Part shown: in pieces, positions 53,984 through 64,000 of the stretch
How the letters are laid out: every line of letters begins with the position of its first letter
How positions within the stretch are numbered: the first letter of the stretch is position 1
Assembly: GCF_030813795.1 (NCBI RefSeq)
Contig: NZ_JAUSUX010000003.1
Location: forward strand, 1-64,000
From: Desulfofundulus luciae
GTDB taxonomy: Bacteria; Bacillota; Desulfotomaculia; Desulfotomaculales; Desulfovirgulaceae
Reading direction: 5' to 3'
Length of the DNA stretch: 64,000 bases
Made by a program: the position numbers and the translations under genes
The notes under the pieces: model-generated
What the model saw: the letters and a program-made list of their open reading frames with translations, nothing else
Databases searched by the model: none
Told to the model about the DNA's origin: nothing

Positions 53984-55198
53984 TTGGCCAGAACATGGGA
54001 AGAAAAAAGCGGCGGTGTCACTGCCCCGCAGGGTTTTCTGGCCGCGGGAGTGGCTGCCGGGGTGAAGTACAAAGGGAGACGGGATATTGCCTTAATTTTT
54101 TCCGAGGTTCCGGCCCGGGCTGCCGGGGTGTTCACCACCAACCTGGTGAAGGGTGCCCCGGTGCTGGTTACCATGGAGCGCATTTCCAGGGGGCGCGCCC
54201 GGGCGGTGGTGGTGAACAGCGGCAATGCCAATACCTGCAACGGCGAGCAGGGTATCCGGGATGCCCGGGCCATGGCGCAGGAAACGGCCCGGGTATTGAA
54301 TATTCCCGAGGAGGATGTCCTGGTGGCCTCAACCGGGGTCATCGGCCAGCCCATGCCCATGGACCGCATTTTGCCGGGTATTGCCGCCGCGGCCCGGGAG
54401 TTGAGCTCCGGTGGGGGCGCGGCCGCCGCCGAGGCCATTATGACCACCGATACCGAGCCTAAGGAAACCGCACTTTCCATTACCTTAAGCGGGCACACGG
54501 TAACCATCGGGGGTATGGCCAAGGGTTCCGGGATGATCCATCCCAGCATGGCCACCATGCTCTGCTTTATTACCACCGATGCGGCTGTATCCGCACCCTG
54601 CCTGCAGGAAATGCTGCGTCATGCGGTGGACCGCAGCTTTAATATGATCAGTGTGGATGGGGATACCAGCACCAATGACATGGTCCTGGTCCTGGCCAAC
54701 GGCCGGGCCGGCAACCCGGAAATTACCGCCGAAAACGAAGATTATCACCTGCTGCGGGACGCCCTCACCGAGGTATGCACCCGGCTGGCCCGGGCGGTGG
54801 CCAGGGATGGCGAAGGGGCCACAAAGCTGCTGGAAGTGAAGGTGATCAATGCGGCAAGCGAGAAAGATGCCCGCCTGGCCGCCCGGGCGGTGGTGGCTTC
54901 CAACCTGGTCAAGGCGGCCATATACGGCCAGGATGCCAACTGGGGGCGTATTATCTGCGCTGCGGGCTACTCGGGTGCGCACTTTGATCCCGACCGGGTG
55001 GATATATACCTGGGTGATATAATGGTGGCCAGGGATGGAGTGGCTTTGCCCTTTGACGAGGAAGCAGCCTCGTCCATGCTGGCGGGCCGTGAGGTGCGGG
55101 TGCTGGTGGATTTAAAGTCGGGAGAATATGAGGCCACGGCCTGGGGCTGCGATCTGACCGGCGAATATGTGAACATTAACGCCAGCTACCGGACATAG
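53984..55198 (+). CDS. argJ: Bifunctional ornithine acetyltransferase/N-acetylglutamate synthase
   Basis: 404 residues, TTG start behind AAGGAGG. VAVTAPQGF-like N-terminus, NSGNANTC oxyanion region, and the self-cleavage site KGSGMIHP...ATMLCF, where the Thr becomes the N-terminal nucleophile of the beta chain. It recycles acetyl groups from acetylornithine to glutamate. The presence of both functions is inferred from family. Followed by argB. Confidence 0.94.
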   Translation: MARTWEEKSGGVTAPQGFLAAGVAAGVKYKGRRDIALIFSEVPARAAGVFTTNLVKGAPVLVTMERISRGRARAVVVNSGNANTCNGEQGIRDARAMAQETARVLNIPEEDVLVASTGVIGQPMPMDRILPGIAAAARELSSGGGAAAAEAIMTTDTEPKETALSITLSGHTVTIGGMAKGSGMIHPSMATMLCFITTDAAVSAPCLQEMLRHAVDRSFNMISVDGDTSTNDMVLVLANGRAGNPEITAENEDYHLLRDALTEVCTRLARAVARDGEGATKLLEVKVINAASEKDARLAARAVVASNLVKAAIYGQDANWGRIICAAGYSGAHFDPDRVDIYLGDIMVARDGVALPFDEEAASSMLAGREVRVLVDLKSGEYEATAWGCDLTGEYVNINASYRT

Positions 55199-55255
55199 CG
55201 GCTGTTATCCCGTGTTTTTATTGAGTATTTACCGGTTTTTAAGGGAGGTATCCGA

Positions 55256-56143
55256 TTGCTCAGCGCACAGGAGAAGGCGGCCATCCTGGTGGAGGCCCTG
55301 CCTTACATAAAGAAGTTCTACGGCAAGACCGTGGTTATCAAGTATGGCGGCCACGCCATGGTGGACTGCGGGCTGAAAAAGGCCGTGCTCACCGATGTGG
55401 TGCTGATGAAGTATGTGGGCATGCACCCGGTAATTGTCCACGGCGGAGGACCGGAAATTACGGCCATGCTCCAGAAGCTGGGCATTGAATCCCGCTTTGT
55501 GGGCGGCCTGCGGGTCACCGACGAGGAAACCATGGAAATAGTGGAAATGGTTCTGGCGGGCAAGTTGAACAAGGAAATCGTATCCCTGATCAACCGCATT
55601 GGCGGCAAGGCAGTGGGCCTTTCGGGTAAGGATGCCTGCCTGCTTCAGGCGGTGAAGAAACCCGGCAAGGTATACCAGCCCGACGGGACGGTGGAAATGG
55701 TGGACATCGGCTGCGTGGGACAGGTGAAAAAGGTCAACCCGGCCATCGTCAATACCTTGATCAATGAGGGCTATATTCCTGTGGTGGCTCCCGTGGCGGT
55801 GGGCCCCGAAGGGGAAAGCTACAACGTCAACGCCGATACCGCCGCCGGGGAGCTGGCGGTGGCCCTGGGTGCCGATAAATTAATTATCCTCACCGACGTG
55901 GAGGGCATTCTGGAGAACCGGGAAGACAAAGACTCCCTGCTTTCGGTGATCCGGGCGGACGATGTGCCTGATTTAATTGGCCGGGGTATTATTGACGGCG
56001 GCATGATTCCCAAGGTGGAATGCTGTACCCGGGCCCTTTACGGCGGCGTCAACACCACCCATATTCTGGACGGGCGGGTGCCCCACTCCATTTTGCTGGA
56101 AGTGTTCACGGACAAAGGCATCGGCACCATGGTGGTCCGGTAA
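55256..56143 (+). CDS. argB: Acetylglutamate kinase
   Basis: 295 residues, TTG start behind AAGGGAGG. KYGGHAM at the N-terminus, VHGGGPEIT for phosphate binding, and [27 protein letters not shown] in the ATP lobe. The extra N-terminal helix and length fit the arginine-inhibited hexameric type. Second step of the pathway. Confidence 0.95.
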   Translation: MLSAQEKAAILVEALPYIKKFYGKTVVIKYGGHAMVDCGLKKAVLTDVVLMKYVGMHPVIVHGGGPEITAMLQKLGIESRFVGGLRVTDEETMEIVEMVLAGKLNKEIVSLINRIGGKAVGLSGKDACLLQAVKKPGKVYQPDGTVEMVDIGCVGQVKKVNPAIVNTLINEGYIPVVAPVAVGPEGESYNVNADTAAGELAVALGADKLIILTDVEGILENREDKDSLLSVIRADDVPDLIGRGIIDGGMIPKVECCTRALYGGVNTTHILDGRVPHSILLEVFTDKGIGTMVVR

Positions 56144-56171
56144 AGCCAAAGCTTTCAGGAGGAATTGCAAT

Positions 56172-57368
56172 ATGACCACCGCGGAAATTATCGAGCTTAC
56201 CGGTAAATACGTTATGCGTACCTACGGGCGCCTGCCCCTGGCCCTGGTGAGGGGGCAAGGGGCACGGGTGTGGGACGCGGAAGGGAAGGAGTACCTTGAC
56301 TTTGTGGCCGGATTGGCCGTTTGCTCCCTGGGCCACTGTCACCCGGCGGTGGTAGAGGCCATAGCCTCCCAGGCCCGGAAATTGATGCATGTATCCAATC
56401 TGTACCATATTGAACCCCAGGCGAAACTGGCCCAATTGCTGGTGGAAAATTCCTGCGGGGATCGGGTGTTTTTCTGCAACAGCGGTGCCGAGGCCAACGA
56501 GGCGGCCATCAAGCTGGCCCGCAAGTACGGGAAAATCCACGGCGGGCAGGATAAGTATGAAATCATCACTGCCCTGAAATCCTTCCACGGGCGCACCCTG
56601 GCGGCCATCACCGCCACGGCCCAGCCCAAGTACCAGAAGGGGTTTGAGCCCCTTCCTGCCGGTTTTAAATACGTGCCCTTTAACGACGTGGAGGCCCTTC
56701 AGCAGGTCGTAAACCCCAACACCTGTGCGGTCCTCCTGGAGCCGGTACAGGGCGAGGGCGGGGTGAACGTGGCCACTTCCGAATACTTGAAGGCCGCCCG
56801 GGAGCTCTGTGACCGTTACAATGCCCTGTTGATCTTTGACGAAGTGCAGTGCGGCCTGGGGCGCACGGGCAAGTTCCTGGCCTACCAGCATTACGGTGTG
56901 GAGCCGGACATTTTTACCCTGGCCAAGGCCCTGGGCGGCGGGTTCCCCATCGGGGCCATGGTGGCGAAGGAAAAAGTGGCCGTCGCTTTTAGCCCCGGCG
57001 ACCACGCCTCCACCTTCGGGGGCAACCCCCTGGCCTGTGCCGCGGCGCTGGCGGCCATGAGATGCCTGCTCCGTGAAGGTGTGATTGAGAATGCGGCCCG
57101 GGTGGGGGCGTATTTTAAGGAGCGCCTTTTAGAGCTGGCAGGACGTTTTCCCTTTATCCAGGAAGTGCGCGGCCTGGGGCTGATACTGGGTATGGAATTG
57201 ACTATTGAAGGCAGGGACATCGTGGGCAAATGCCAGGATCGCGGTTTGTTAATCAACTGTGTGGATAACCACATTCTGCGCTTCATTCCGCCTCTGGTTA
57301 TTACCAGGGCCGAGGTGGACGAGGCCGTGGAAATCCTGGCCGGCGTCCTGGCTGAGATGAAACAGTAA
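56172..57368 (+). CDS. argD: Acetylornithine aminotransferase
   Basis: 398 residues, class III PLP enzyme. NSGAEANEAAIKLARKYG, LIFDEVQCGLGRTGK and the PLP lysine in FTLAKALGGGFPIG. It transfers an amino group from glutamate to N-acetylglutamate semialdehyde. AGGAGG is 11 bases ahead of the ATG, and argB ends 28 bases upstream. Confidence 0.95.
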   Translation: MTTAEIIELTGKYVMRTYGRLPLALVRGQGARVWDAEGKEYLDFVAGLAVCSLGHCHPAVVEAIASQARKLMHVSNLYHIEPQAKLAQLLVENSCGDRVFFCNSGAEANEAAIKLARKYGKIHGGQDKYEIITALKSFHGRTLAAITATAQPKYQKGFEPLPAGFKYVPFNDVEALQQVVNPNTCAVLLEPVQGEGGVNVATSEYLKAARELCDRYNALLIFDEVQCGLGRTGKFLAYQHYGVEPDIFTLAKALGGGFPIGAMVAKEKVAVAFSPGDHASTFGGNPLACAAALAAMRCLLREGVIENAARVGAYFKERLLELAGRFPFIQEVRGLGLILGMELTIEGRDIVGKCQDRGLLINCVDNHILRFIPPLVITRAEVDEAVEILAGVLAEMKQ

Positions 57369-57421
57369 ATTGAGTGAACCAGGTTACATGAAGCAGTTAC
57401 TTTTGCAGCAGGAGGATAACC

Positions 57422-60400
57422 ATGCCCAGGCGAAAGGACATCAAAAAGGTACTGGTCATCGGCTCCGGCCCCATCATTATCGGCCAGGCCGCGGAATTTG
57501 ACTATGCCGGCACCCAGGCCTGCCGGGCCCTCAAAGAGGAAGGGGTTCAGGTGGTGCTGGTGAATTCCAACCCGGCCACCATCATGACCGACAGCCACAT
57601 GGCCGACCAGATCTATATCGAGCCCCTCACCTGGCGGACCGTGACCCGCATAATCGAACGGGAGCGGCCCCAGGGCTTGCTGCCCACCCTGGGCGGTCAA
57701 ACGGGGTTGAACCTGGCCGTGGAACTGGCCCGGCAAGGAGTGCTGGAAAAATACGGGGTGGAACTGCTGGGCACTTCCCTGGACAGCATTCGCCGGTCAG
57801 AGGACCGGGAGCTGTTCAAGGAAACCATGCTGGCCATAGGCGAACCGGTGCCCCCCAGCACCACGGTCACCAGCGTGGAGCAGGCCCTGGAGTTTGCCCG
57901 GGAAATCGGTTACCCCCTGATCGTCCGGCCCGCCTACACCCTGGGCGGTACCGGGGGCGGCATGGCCACAGGCCCGCAGGAACTGGAGGCCATCGTCCAC
58001 CGGGGGCTGGTGATGAGCCCCATCGGCCAGGTGCTGCTGGAAAAGAGCGTAGCCGGCTGGAAGGAAATAGAGTACGAAGTGATGCGGGACGGGGCCGACA
58101 ACTGCATCACCATCTGCAATATGGAAAACATCGACCCCATTGGCATCCATACCGGGGACAGCATCGTGGTGGCCCCATCCCAGACCCTGGCCGACAAGGA
58201 ATACCAGTTGTTGCGCTCCGCCGCCCTGAAGATCATCCGGGCCTTGAAGGTGGAAGGGGGTTGCAACGTCCAGTTTGCCCTGGACCCGGAAAGCTTCCGC
58301 TATTACGTGATTGAGGTCAACCCCCGGGTGAGCCGTTCCAGTGCCCTGGCCTCCAAGGCCACCGGTTATCCCATAGCCCGCACGGCGGCCAAGATAGCCA
58401 TCGGCCTGAGGCTGGACGAGATCATCAACCCGGTGACGGGGAAAACCTGTGCCTGCTTTGAACCGGCCCTGGACTATGTGGTGGTCAAGATACCCCGCTG
58501 GCCCTTTGACAAGTTCAGCAGTGCGGACCGCACCCTGGGTACCCAGATGAAGGCCACCGGCGAGGTAATGGCCATTGACCGCACCTTTGAAGGGGCCCTG
58601 CTCAAGGCGGTGCGCTCCCTGGAAATTGGCGTGGACAGCCTGCAGTGGAAGGGCTCGGGCAGCTGGAGCGAAATGGAGCTGCAGCAATTGCTTTCCCGTC
58701 CTAACGACCTGCGCTTGTTTGCCATTGCCGAAGCTTTCCGCCGGGCCTGGGCCATGCGGGAAATCTTTCAACTTACGGCCATAGACTACTTCTTCCTGGA
58801 GAAAATAAAAAACATCGTGGTTCTGGAAGGAGAGCTGCGGGCGGCCGGCGGCAACCCATCCCCCGGGTTGCTGCGGCGGGCCAAGGCATGCGGTTTTGCC
58901 GACAGCCATATCGGTCGCCTGACCGGTTTGGATTTTGACCGGGTGCGGGCGTTACGAAAAGAGTATGGCATTGTTCCGGCCTACAAGATGGTGGATACCT
59001 GTGCCGCGGAATTTGAGGCCGCCACCCCCTATTACTATTCCACCTACGATACCGTGGATGAGGTTGCGGTGTCTTCCCGGCCTAAAGTAATTGTCCTCGG
59101 TTCGGGGCCGATCCGGATCGGTCAGGGCATTGAGTTTGATTACTGTTCGGTACATTCGGTTTGGGGTTTGCAGGCCGAAGGGGTGGAGGCCATCATCATC
59201 AACAACAACCCGGAGACGGTGAGTACCGATTTTGATACCGCCGACCGGCTTTATTTTGAGCCCCTGACCCTGGAGGACGTCCTCAATGTGGTGGAGAAGG
59301 AGAAGCCCCTGGGGGTGATCGTCCAGTTCGGTGGCCAGACGGCCATCAACCTGGCCGGGGAACTGGCCGCCCGGGGGGTAAAGGTGCTGGGCACGCCCGT
59401 GGAATCCATTGACGCCGCCGAAGACCGGGAAAAATTCAGCACCCTTTTGTCCAGCCTGGGCATTCCCCAGACCGAGGGGGGCACTGCGTTTACCGTGGAA
59501 CAGGCCCGGCAAATCGCCGAGGGTCTGGGTTACCCGGTGCTGGTGCGGCCTTCTTACGTGCTGGGCGGGCGAGCCATGGAGATTGTTCACAACACTCCGG
59601 AACTGCTAAAATATATGGAAACTGCGGTGCAGGTTTCACCGCGCCACCCGGTGCTGATCGACAAATACATCCGGGGCCGGGAAGTGGAGATCGACGGCAT
59701 AGGGGACGGCAGGGATATTTTCATCCCCGGCATTATGGAGCACATCGAGCGGGCCGGGGTGCATTCGGGGGACAGCATGGCCGTTTACCCACCCCAGAAC
59801 CTCACCCCGGCGCAGATAGAGCAGGTGGTGGACTACACCCTGCAGATTGGCCGGGCGCTGGAGGTGTGCGGGCTTTTAAACATCCAGTACGTGGTGGCCA
59901 GAGACGGTATCTATGTCCTGGAAGTGAACCCCCGGGCCTCCCGGACCGTGCCCATTTTGAGCAAGGTGACGGCCGTGCCCATGGTGCAGGTGGCCACCCG
60001 GGCCATGCTGGGCAAAAGGCTGGCCGAGCAGGGATACGGGTCGGGCCTGGGCAGGGCTTCGGATTATGTAACCGTGAAGGCGCCGGTCTTTTCCTTTGAA
60101 AAGCTGGGCGAGGTGGAAATTTCCCTGGGTCCGGAAATGAAATCCACCGGGGAGGTCATGGGGGTGGACCGCACATTCCCCGGGGCACTTTACAAGGCTA
60201 TGGTGGCCGCCGGTTTAAGTCCCTTTTCGGGTATAAACGGCGCAAAATCGCCCGGTGGATCTGTTCCTGCCGCGCCAAAAGCGGTGCTGGTTTCCCTGGC
60301 CGACCGGGATAAAGTCGAGGCGCTGCCCGTGATCCGCCAGTATGCCGCCCTGGGTTACACTCTTTATGCCACCGGTGGGACGGCCGGGGCCATTGCCGCC

Positions 60401-60688
60401 GCCGGCATGCCCGTGCAGGAAGTGGAGGATGTGGCGGGCCTATTGCGTTCGGGTGCGGTGAACCTGGTCATCAACACTCCCACCCGGGGCAAGCACCCCG
60501 CCCGGCCCGGTTTCCGCCTGCGCCGCACCGCCGCCGAGTACCGGGTTCCCTGCCTGACGTCCCTGGATACCGCGCGGGCGCTGGCAATGGTGCTGCAGTG
60601 CCTGAAGCAGGGGGAGGAGCCGGACCCGGTAAGCGTGCGGGAATTTACCGCCGGGATGCTGGCCCGGGAGCGCGGGGCCTTGCCGTAA
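57422..60688 (+). CDS. carB: Carbamoyl-phosphate synthase large subunit
   Basis: 1088 residues: two ATP-grasp halves ([13 protein letters not shown] near 170 and [13 protein letters not shown] near 715) and a C-terminal MGS-type allosteric domain (from about 955). It makes carbamoyl phosphate from ammonia, bicarbonate and ATP. The small glutaminase subunit carA, normally just upstream, is not here, so the protein must use a carA from elsewhere or free ammonia. AGGAGG precedes the ATG. Confidence 0.95.
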   Translation: MPRRKDIKKVLVIGSGPIIIGQAAEFDYAGTQACRALKEEGVQVVLVNSNPATIMTDSHMADQIYIEPLTWRTVTRIIERERPQGLLPTLGGQTGLNLAVELARQGVLEKYGVELLGTSLDSIRRSEDRELFKETMLAIGEPVPPSTTVTSVEQALEFAREIGYPLIVRPAYTLGGTGGGMATGPQELEAIVHRGLVMSPIGQVLLEKSVAGWKEIEYEVMRDGADNCITICNMENIDPIGIHTGDSIVVAPSQTLADKEYQLLRSAALKIIRALKVEGGCNVQFALDPESFRYYVIEVNPRVSRSSALASKATGYPIARTAAKIAIGLRLDEIINPVTGKTCACFEPALDYVVVKIPRWPFDKFSSADRTLGTQMKATGEVMAIDRTFEGALLKAVRSLEIGVDSLQWKGSGSWSEMELQQLLSRPNDLRLFAIAEAFRRAWAMREIFQLTAIDYFFLEKIKNIVVLEGELRAAGGNPSPGLLRRAKACGFADSHIGRLTGLDFDRVRALRKEYGIVPAYKMVDTCAAEFEAATPYYYSTYDTVDEVAVSSRPKVIVLGSGPIRIGQGIEFDYCSVHSVWGLQAEGVEAIIINNNPETVSTDFDTADRLYFEPLTLEDVLNVVEKEKPLGVIVQFGGQTAINLAGELAARGVKVLGTPVESIDAAEDREKFSTLLSSLGIPQTEGGTAFTVEQARQIAEGLGYPVLVRPSYVLGGRAMEIVHNTPELLKYMETAVQVSPRHPVLIDKYIRGREVEIDGIGDGRDIFIPGIMEHIERAGVHSGDSMAVYPPQNLTPAQIEQVVDYTLQIGRALEVCGLLNIQYVVARDGIYVLEVNPRASRTVPILSKVTAVPMVQVATRAMLGKRLAEQGYGSGLGRASDYVTVKAPVFSFEKLGEVEISLGPEMKSTGEVMGVDRTFPGALYKAMVAAGLSPFSGINGAKSPGGSVPAAPKAVLVSLADRDKVEALPVIRQYAALGYTLYATGGTAGAIAAAGMPVQEVEDVAGLLRSGAVNLVINTPTRGKHPARPGFRLRRTAAEYRVPCLTSLDTARALAMVLQCLKQGEEPDPVSVREFTAGMLARERGALP

Positions 60689-60690
60689 GA

Positions 60691-60955
60691 GTGAATGTTC
60701 AGCAAAACCGTTATGACGAGGATGCGGTGCTGTCCGGAGCGAACGACTTGCGAAGCGCCGGTAACAGCACCCGGCAACCCAGCACTCACCGGCAAAAATG
60801 CTCATTCCAAGGCAAATGCAAAAGGTAGTAGAAAATATGGCCTCCGCCGAATAGCTTATTCAGTGAGTGCTGGGCGGCCCGAAGCGAGCCGCGGTGCTGT
60901 CGGCGCGAAGTATATGAGTGAGCGGGACAACGCCGTGCCTGAAGCGGGTTGACCT
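60691..60955 (+). repeat. Dispersed inverted-end repeat, copy F (long form) with nested insert
   Basis: About 265 bp starting GTGAATGTTCAGCAAAACCG. The left half matches copies C-E up to GGTAACAGCACCCGGC. The nested element at 60777-60874 replaces the centre, and CCGAAGCGAGCCGCGGTGC continues on the right. The right end is eroded. It occupies the carB-argF gap. Confidence 0.8.
60777..60874. repeat. Nested 98-bp element with ACCCAGCACTCACC inverted ends, copy 3
   Basis: ACCCAGCACTCACC at 60777-60790 and GTGAGTGCTGGG at 60863-60874. The interior is unrelated to copies 1 and 2, and the insertion point within the host repeat differs, so only the ends are conserved. Confidence 0.8.
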
Positions 60956-60986
60956 ATTTTGAACCTGTAAAGGAAGGGATAATCCA

Positions 60987-61922
60987 GTGAAGGAAAATTT
61001 TAAAGGCCGGGATCTTCTCTCCCTGCATGATTTCACTCCGGAAGAGATTATCACCATCCTGGACCTGGCCGATGACTTGAAGTCCAAACAAAAAAGGGGT
61101 ATTCCCCACCCTTACCTGGCCGGGAAGACCCTGGGCATGATCTTTCAAAAATCGTCCACCCGCACCCGGGTTTCCTTTGAAGTGGCCATGTACCAGCTTG
61201 GGGGCTACGCCCTGTACCTCAATGCCAGCGAGCTGCAGCTAGGCCGGGGGGAGTCAATTGCCGATACCGCCCGGGTGCTTTCCCGCTACCTGGACGGGAT
61301 TATGATCCGCACCTACGCCCAGGCGGATGTGGAGGAACTGGCCCGTTACGCCGACATCCCGGTGATCAACGGCCTGACCGACCTGTTGCACCCGTGCCAG
61401 GTCCTGGCCGATTTGCAGACCATCCGGGAGCATAAAGGCAGGCTGGCCGGCTTAAAGCTGGCCTATGTCGGGGACGGCAACAACGTCTGTCACTCCCTGC
61501 TTTTCGGCTGTGCCAAGACGGGCATGCACATCAGCGTGGCCTCACCCCCCGGTTATCAGCCCAGGGCGGAAATTGTGGAGGCGGCCAGGGCCGACGCTTC
61601 GTCAACCGGCAGCCGCATCGAAATTCTTACCGATCCGGTGGCGGCAGTTGCGGAGGCGGATGTGGTGGTCACCGATGTCTGGGCCAGCATGGGACAGGAA
61701 CAGGAAAGTGAACAGCGAAAGAAGGTTTTTGCTCCCTACCAGGTAAATGAAGAACTGGTGCGCCACGCCAAACCGGACTTTATCTTCTTGCACTGCCTGC
61801 CGGCCCACCGGGATGAAGAAGTAACGGCTGAGATCATTGACGGGACCCACTCGGTAGTCTGGGACGAGGCGGAAAACCGCCTGCATGCCCAGAAGGCCGT
61901 ACTGGCCCTGGTAATGGCGTGA
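60987..61922 (+). CDS. argF: Ornithine carbamoyltransferase
   Basis: 311 residues. Carbamoyl-phosphate loop [20 protein letters not shown], and the ornithine-side [10 protein letters not shown]. It forms citrulline. GTG start behind GGAAGGGA. It is followed by argG after 77 bases, so the two likely form one unit downstream of repeat F. Confidence 0.95.
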   Translation: MKENFKGRDLLSLHDFTPEEIITILDLADDLKSKQKRGIPHPYLAGKTLGMIFQKSSTRTRVSFEVAMYQLGGYALYLNASELQLGRGESIADTARVLSRYLDGIMIRTYAQADVEELARYADIPVINGLTDLLHPCQVLADLQTIREHKGRLAGLKLAYVGDGNNVCHSLLFGCAKTGMHISVASPPGYQPRAEIVEAARADASSTGSRIEILTDPVAAVAEADVVVTDVWASMGQEQESEQRKKVFAPYQVNEELVRHAKPDFIFLHCLPAHRDEEVTAEIIDGTHSVVWDEAENRLHAQKAVLALVMA

Positions 61923-61999
61923 TATGTTCCGGATTACACGCACGCCCCTGATCCTGGCCATTGAAAAAAATTATTTCCAAAGGAGCGTTTAATAACGTT

Positions 62000-63205
62000 A
62001 TGAAAAAAGTAGTGCTTGCCTATTCGGGGGGGCTGGACACCTCCATCATCATCCCCTGGCTCAAAGAAAATTACGGTTACGAAGTCATTGCCATGGTAGC
62101 CGACCTGGGGCAGGGGGAGGAACTGGCCCCGCTGGAGGAAAAGGCCATTAAAAGCGGCGCCAGCAAGATCTACATTGAGGACGTAAAGCGGGAATTTATC
62201 GAAGAATACATTTTCCCCACCTTGCGGGCGGGGGCCATTTACGAGGGTAAATACCTCCTGGGCACCTCCATGGCCCGGCCTTTGATTGCCAAAAAGCTGG
62301 TAGAGGTGGCCGAAAGGGAAGGAGCGGAGGCCGTGGCCCACGGCGCAACCGGCAAGGGAAACGACCAGGTGCGCTTTGAGCTTTCGGTGAAAGCGCTGAA
62401 TCCCGACCTCAAGATTATCGCCCCCTGGCGCGAATGGAACATCCGTTCCCGGGAGGATGCCATTGACTACGCCCAGGCCCGGGGTATTCCCGTTCCCGTG
62501 ACCAGGGAACGCCCTTACAGCATGGACCGTAACATCTGGCACTTGAGCCATGAGGGGGGGGATCTGGAGGACCCGGCCAAGGAACCGCCCGATGATGTGC
62601 TCCTGCTGACTACACCGCCGGAAAAGGCGCCGGACCGGCCTGCTTACGTGGAAATTTATTTTGAAAAGGGTATACCGAGGAAAGTAAACGGGGAATCCCT
62701 GGACCCGGTGGCGCTGCTGGAAAAATTAAATGGCCTGGGGGGCGCCAACGGCATAGGCGTGGTAGATATGGTGGAAAACCGCCTGGTGGGTATGAAGTCC
62801 CGCGGTGTATACGAAACCCCCGGTGGCACCATCCTCTACCTGGCCCACCGGGAGCTGGAAAGTATATGCCTTGACCGGATGACCATGCATTTCAAAGAAC
62901 TGGTGGCCGCCCGTTATGCCGAGCTGGTGTATGACGGCGTGTGGTTCTCTCCTTTACGGGAAGCCCTGGACGCATTTGTGGAGGTAACCCAGCGTACGGT
63001 AACCGGCACGGTGCGCATGAAGCTCTACAAAGGCAACTGCACCCCCGCGGGGATTAGTTCGCCCTATTCACTCTACAATCCGGAACTGGCCACCTTCAGC
63101 CGGGATGAGATTTACAATCAGGCCGATGCTGCCGGGTTTATAAACCTTTTCGGTTTGCCGTTAAAGGTGCGGGCGTTGATGGAGAAGAAGGCGGGGTTGA
63201 GGTAA
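62000..63205 (+). CDS. argG: Argininosuccinate synthase
   Basis: 401 residues. ATP PP-loop AYSGGLDTS at the N-terminus, [13 protein letters not shown] and [13 protein letters not shown] 62000 gives the canonical start [19 protein letters not shown] lies somewhat far upstream (about 13 bases). argH is not seen downstream in this window; a terminator and unrelated genes follow. Confidence 0.95.
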   Translation: MKKVVLAYSGGLDTSIIIPWLKENYGYEVIAMVADLGQGEELAPLEEKAIKSGASKIYIEDVKREFIEEYIFPTLRAGAIYEGKYLLGTSMARPLIAKKLVEVAEREGAEAVAHGATGKGNDQVRFELSVKALNPDLKIIAPWREWNIRSREDAIDYAQARGIPVPVTRERPYSMDRNIWHLSHEGGDLEDPAKEPPDDVLLLTTPPEKAPDRPAYVEIYFEKGIPRKVNGESLDPVALLEKLNGLGGANGIGVVDMVENRLVGMKSRGVYETPGGTILYLAHRELESICLDRMTMHFKELVAARYAELVYDGVWFSPLREALDAFVEVTQRTVTGTVRMKLYKGNCTPAGISSPYSLYNPELATFSRDEIYNQADAAGFINLFGLPLKVRALMEKKAGLR

Positions 63206-63237
63206 ATTGTGGCGTGCTGGCCTGTAAATTTGAAGTG

Positions 63238-63269
63238 GCGGCCGGGCTTAAAAAAGCGGCCGCTTTTTT
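63238..63269. terminator. Terminator after argG
   Basis: GCGGCC pairs with GGCCGC around GGGCTTAAAAAAGC and is followed by TTTTTT. Confidence 0.88.
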
Positions 63270-63318
63270 GCTTAAATTATCCGGGGTACCTGAACCGGGG
63301 GAATCGGGTAGATATGTC

Positions 63319-63346
63319 TTGTTAAATTTCGAGCGTACTGTATACT
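63319..63346 (+). promoter_or_regulatory. Promoter of the last gene pair
   Basis: TTGTTA (63319-63324), a 16-base spacer and TATACT (63341-63346). The -10 is embedded in GTATACTATAC, a near-perfect palindrome that could be an operator. Confidence 0.6.
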
Positions 63347-63395
63347 ATACAGAGAAGGGTTATTTCACCTGAAAGGGAGAGGAAGGTGTAACCAG

Positions 63396-63767
63396 GTGTC
63401 CTCCAGGCCCCCCTTTGCTTCCCATTCATCTGAGCCGGTTCGCAGAGCCGAGGTGACCATTCGTTTATCCGAATTTGAAATCCCGCCCATGCAGGACGTG
63501 CTGCTGGTAGGGAAAAGGGCGCCCATTGGTCCAGAAGCGGTGAGACGGATGGTGGATGCCCTGACGCCGGAGCAGTACGACATTATTTACCTTGACCACG
63601 AAATTTTCGAGGCAGCGGTGCTGAAGAGGTCATTATTGAAATTTCTTCCCCAGGAGAAATTTCTGCCGGTCATCCTGGAAGAGGGGATGAGGGTTGCTAC
63701 CGAAAATACAGTAGTAAAAGCCCAGGTAAACATTGTGGTGCAGGTGAACAGGGCGGTGGATTTATAG
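63396..63767 (+). CDS. Conserved-looking protein of unknown family
   Basis: 123 residues, GTG start behind GAAGGTG. The sequence is soluble and mixed alpha/beta (VTIRLSEFEIPPMQDVLLVGKRAPIGPEAVRRMVDALTPEQYDIIYLDHEIFEAAVLKRSLLKFLP). I recognise no family. Its stop shares one base with the GTG of the following CBS-domain gene, so the two are probably co-translated and may work together. Confidence 0.65.
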   Translation: MSSRPPFASHSSEPVRRAEVTIRLSEFEIPPMQDVLLVGKRAPIGPEAVRRMVDALTPEQYDIIYLDHEIFEAAVLKRSLLKFLPQEKFLPVILEEGMRVATENTVVKAQVNIVVQVNRAVDL

Positions 63768-64000
63768 TGTTTTGTGCAGGCGACATTATGCATAAAAATC
63801 CAGTCACCATTGGTCCTTTTGAAAGTGTCGGCCGGGCGGCGGCCCTGATGAACCAGCTTAAAATAGGTGGCCTCCCGGTGGTGGAAAAGGGAAAGCTTGT
63901 GGGTATTATAACCTCCAGGGATGTCAGGTACTGCCACCCCAACCGGCTGGTGGCCGATGCCATGAGCAGGAATGTAGTTACCGTTTCGCCGGAGTGTTCT
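63767..64000 (+). CDS. CBS-domain protein (truncated by the window end)
   Basis: 78 codons from GTG 63767 to the window edge: CAGDIMHKNPVTIGPFESVGRAAALMNQLKIGGLPVVEKGKLVGIITSRDVRYCHP and then the start of a second CBS motif (VADAMSRNVVTVSPEC). CBS pairs bind adenosine nucleotides. The full length and any attached domain lie beyond the window. Confidence 0.85.
   Translation, partial: MFCAGDIMHKNPVTIGPFESVGRAAALMNQLKIGGLPVVEKGKLVGIITSRDVRYCHPNRLVADAMSRNVVTVSPECS

Noticed and set aside
60598-60960. Short protein genes inside repeat copy F
   Set aside because: Same reason as for copy D; the frames cross from carB into the repeat and have no start signals.

Overview
The window looks like the chromosome of an anaerobic, GC-rich Firmicute of the Peptococcaceae/Desulfotomaculum-Pelotomaculum type. 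This is inference from gene content: anaerobic benzimidazole synthesis for cobamides, a hybrid-cluster protein, an arsenic/metal efflux region, a sigma-54-controlled beta-oxidation operon, a classical argCJBD-carB-argFG region, and frequent TTG and GTG starts behind strong Shine-Dalgarno sites.

Layout. 1-2.6 kb: a tandem duplication of an Rpn-family nuclease gene, the second copy frameshifted, each with a well-placed internal start for a small C-terminal protein. 2.6-4.8 kb: a PIN/ribbon-helix-helix toxin-antitoxin pair, an FAH-family hydrolase and a DUF6125-like protein. 5.0-11.3 kb: a cobalamin riboswitch with its terminator, then bzaA-bzaB-bzaC, a DUF2284 gene and a bzaD-like radical SAM gene; together they predict a methoxylated, probably also methylated, benzimidazole lower ligand. 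11.3-25.3 kb: an accessory transport and metal region with an MFS protein, two PadR regulators, a solute-binding protein without signal peptide, a TauE/SafE exporter, a DUF2703 protein, an ACR3 arsenite pump, a redox-active disulfide protein, a DGC zinc protein, an ArsP-like permease, a broken second permease, a YedE/TusA-like pair and a permease split into two overlapping genes. 25.5-32.3 kb: an orphan HicB, Hcp, a SNF2 helicase with a SWIM partner, and a QueG-like Fe-S protein. 32.4-39.7 kb: a CBS-PAS sigma-54 activator and the thiolase/acyl-CoA dehydrogenase/HBD/acyl-CoA ligase operon it probably controls, with a textbook -24/-12 promoter. 39.8 kb: a tRNA with the body of tRNA-Sec but a cysteine anticodon and U73. 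40-42.5 kb: arsC, a DMT exporter and sfsA. 43-50.2 kb: a Wadjet (jetABCD) anti-plasmid system interrupted between jetB and jetC by a repeat. 50.2-52.2 kb: a CMD protein and an MFS exporter. 52.4-63.2 kb: arginine biosynthesis. The window ends in an unknown gene and a truncated CBS-domain gene.

The most unusual non-genic content is a family of about 110-390 bp repeats with inverted ends (six copies). Three of them carry a second, 96-98 bp element with perfect ACCCAGCACTCAC-type inverted ends. The repeats lie only between genes, often at operon joints. The most striking single object is the Sec-like tRNA-Cys at 39.8 kb.
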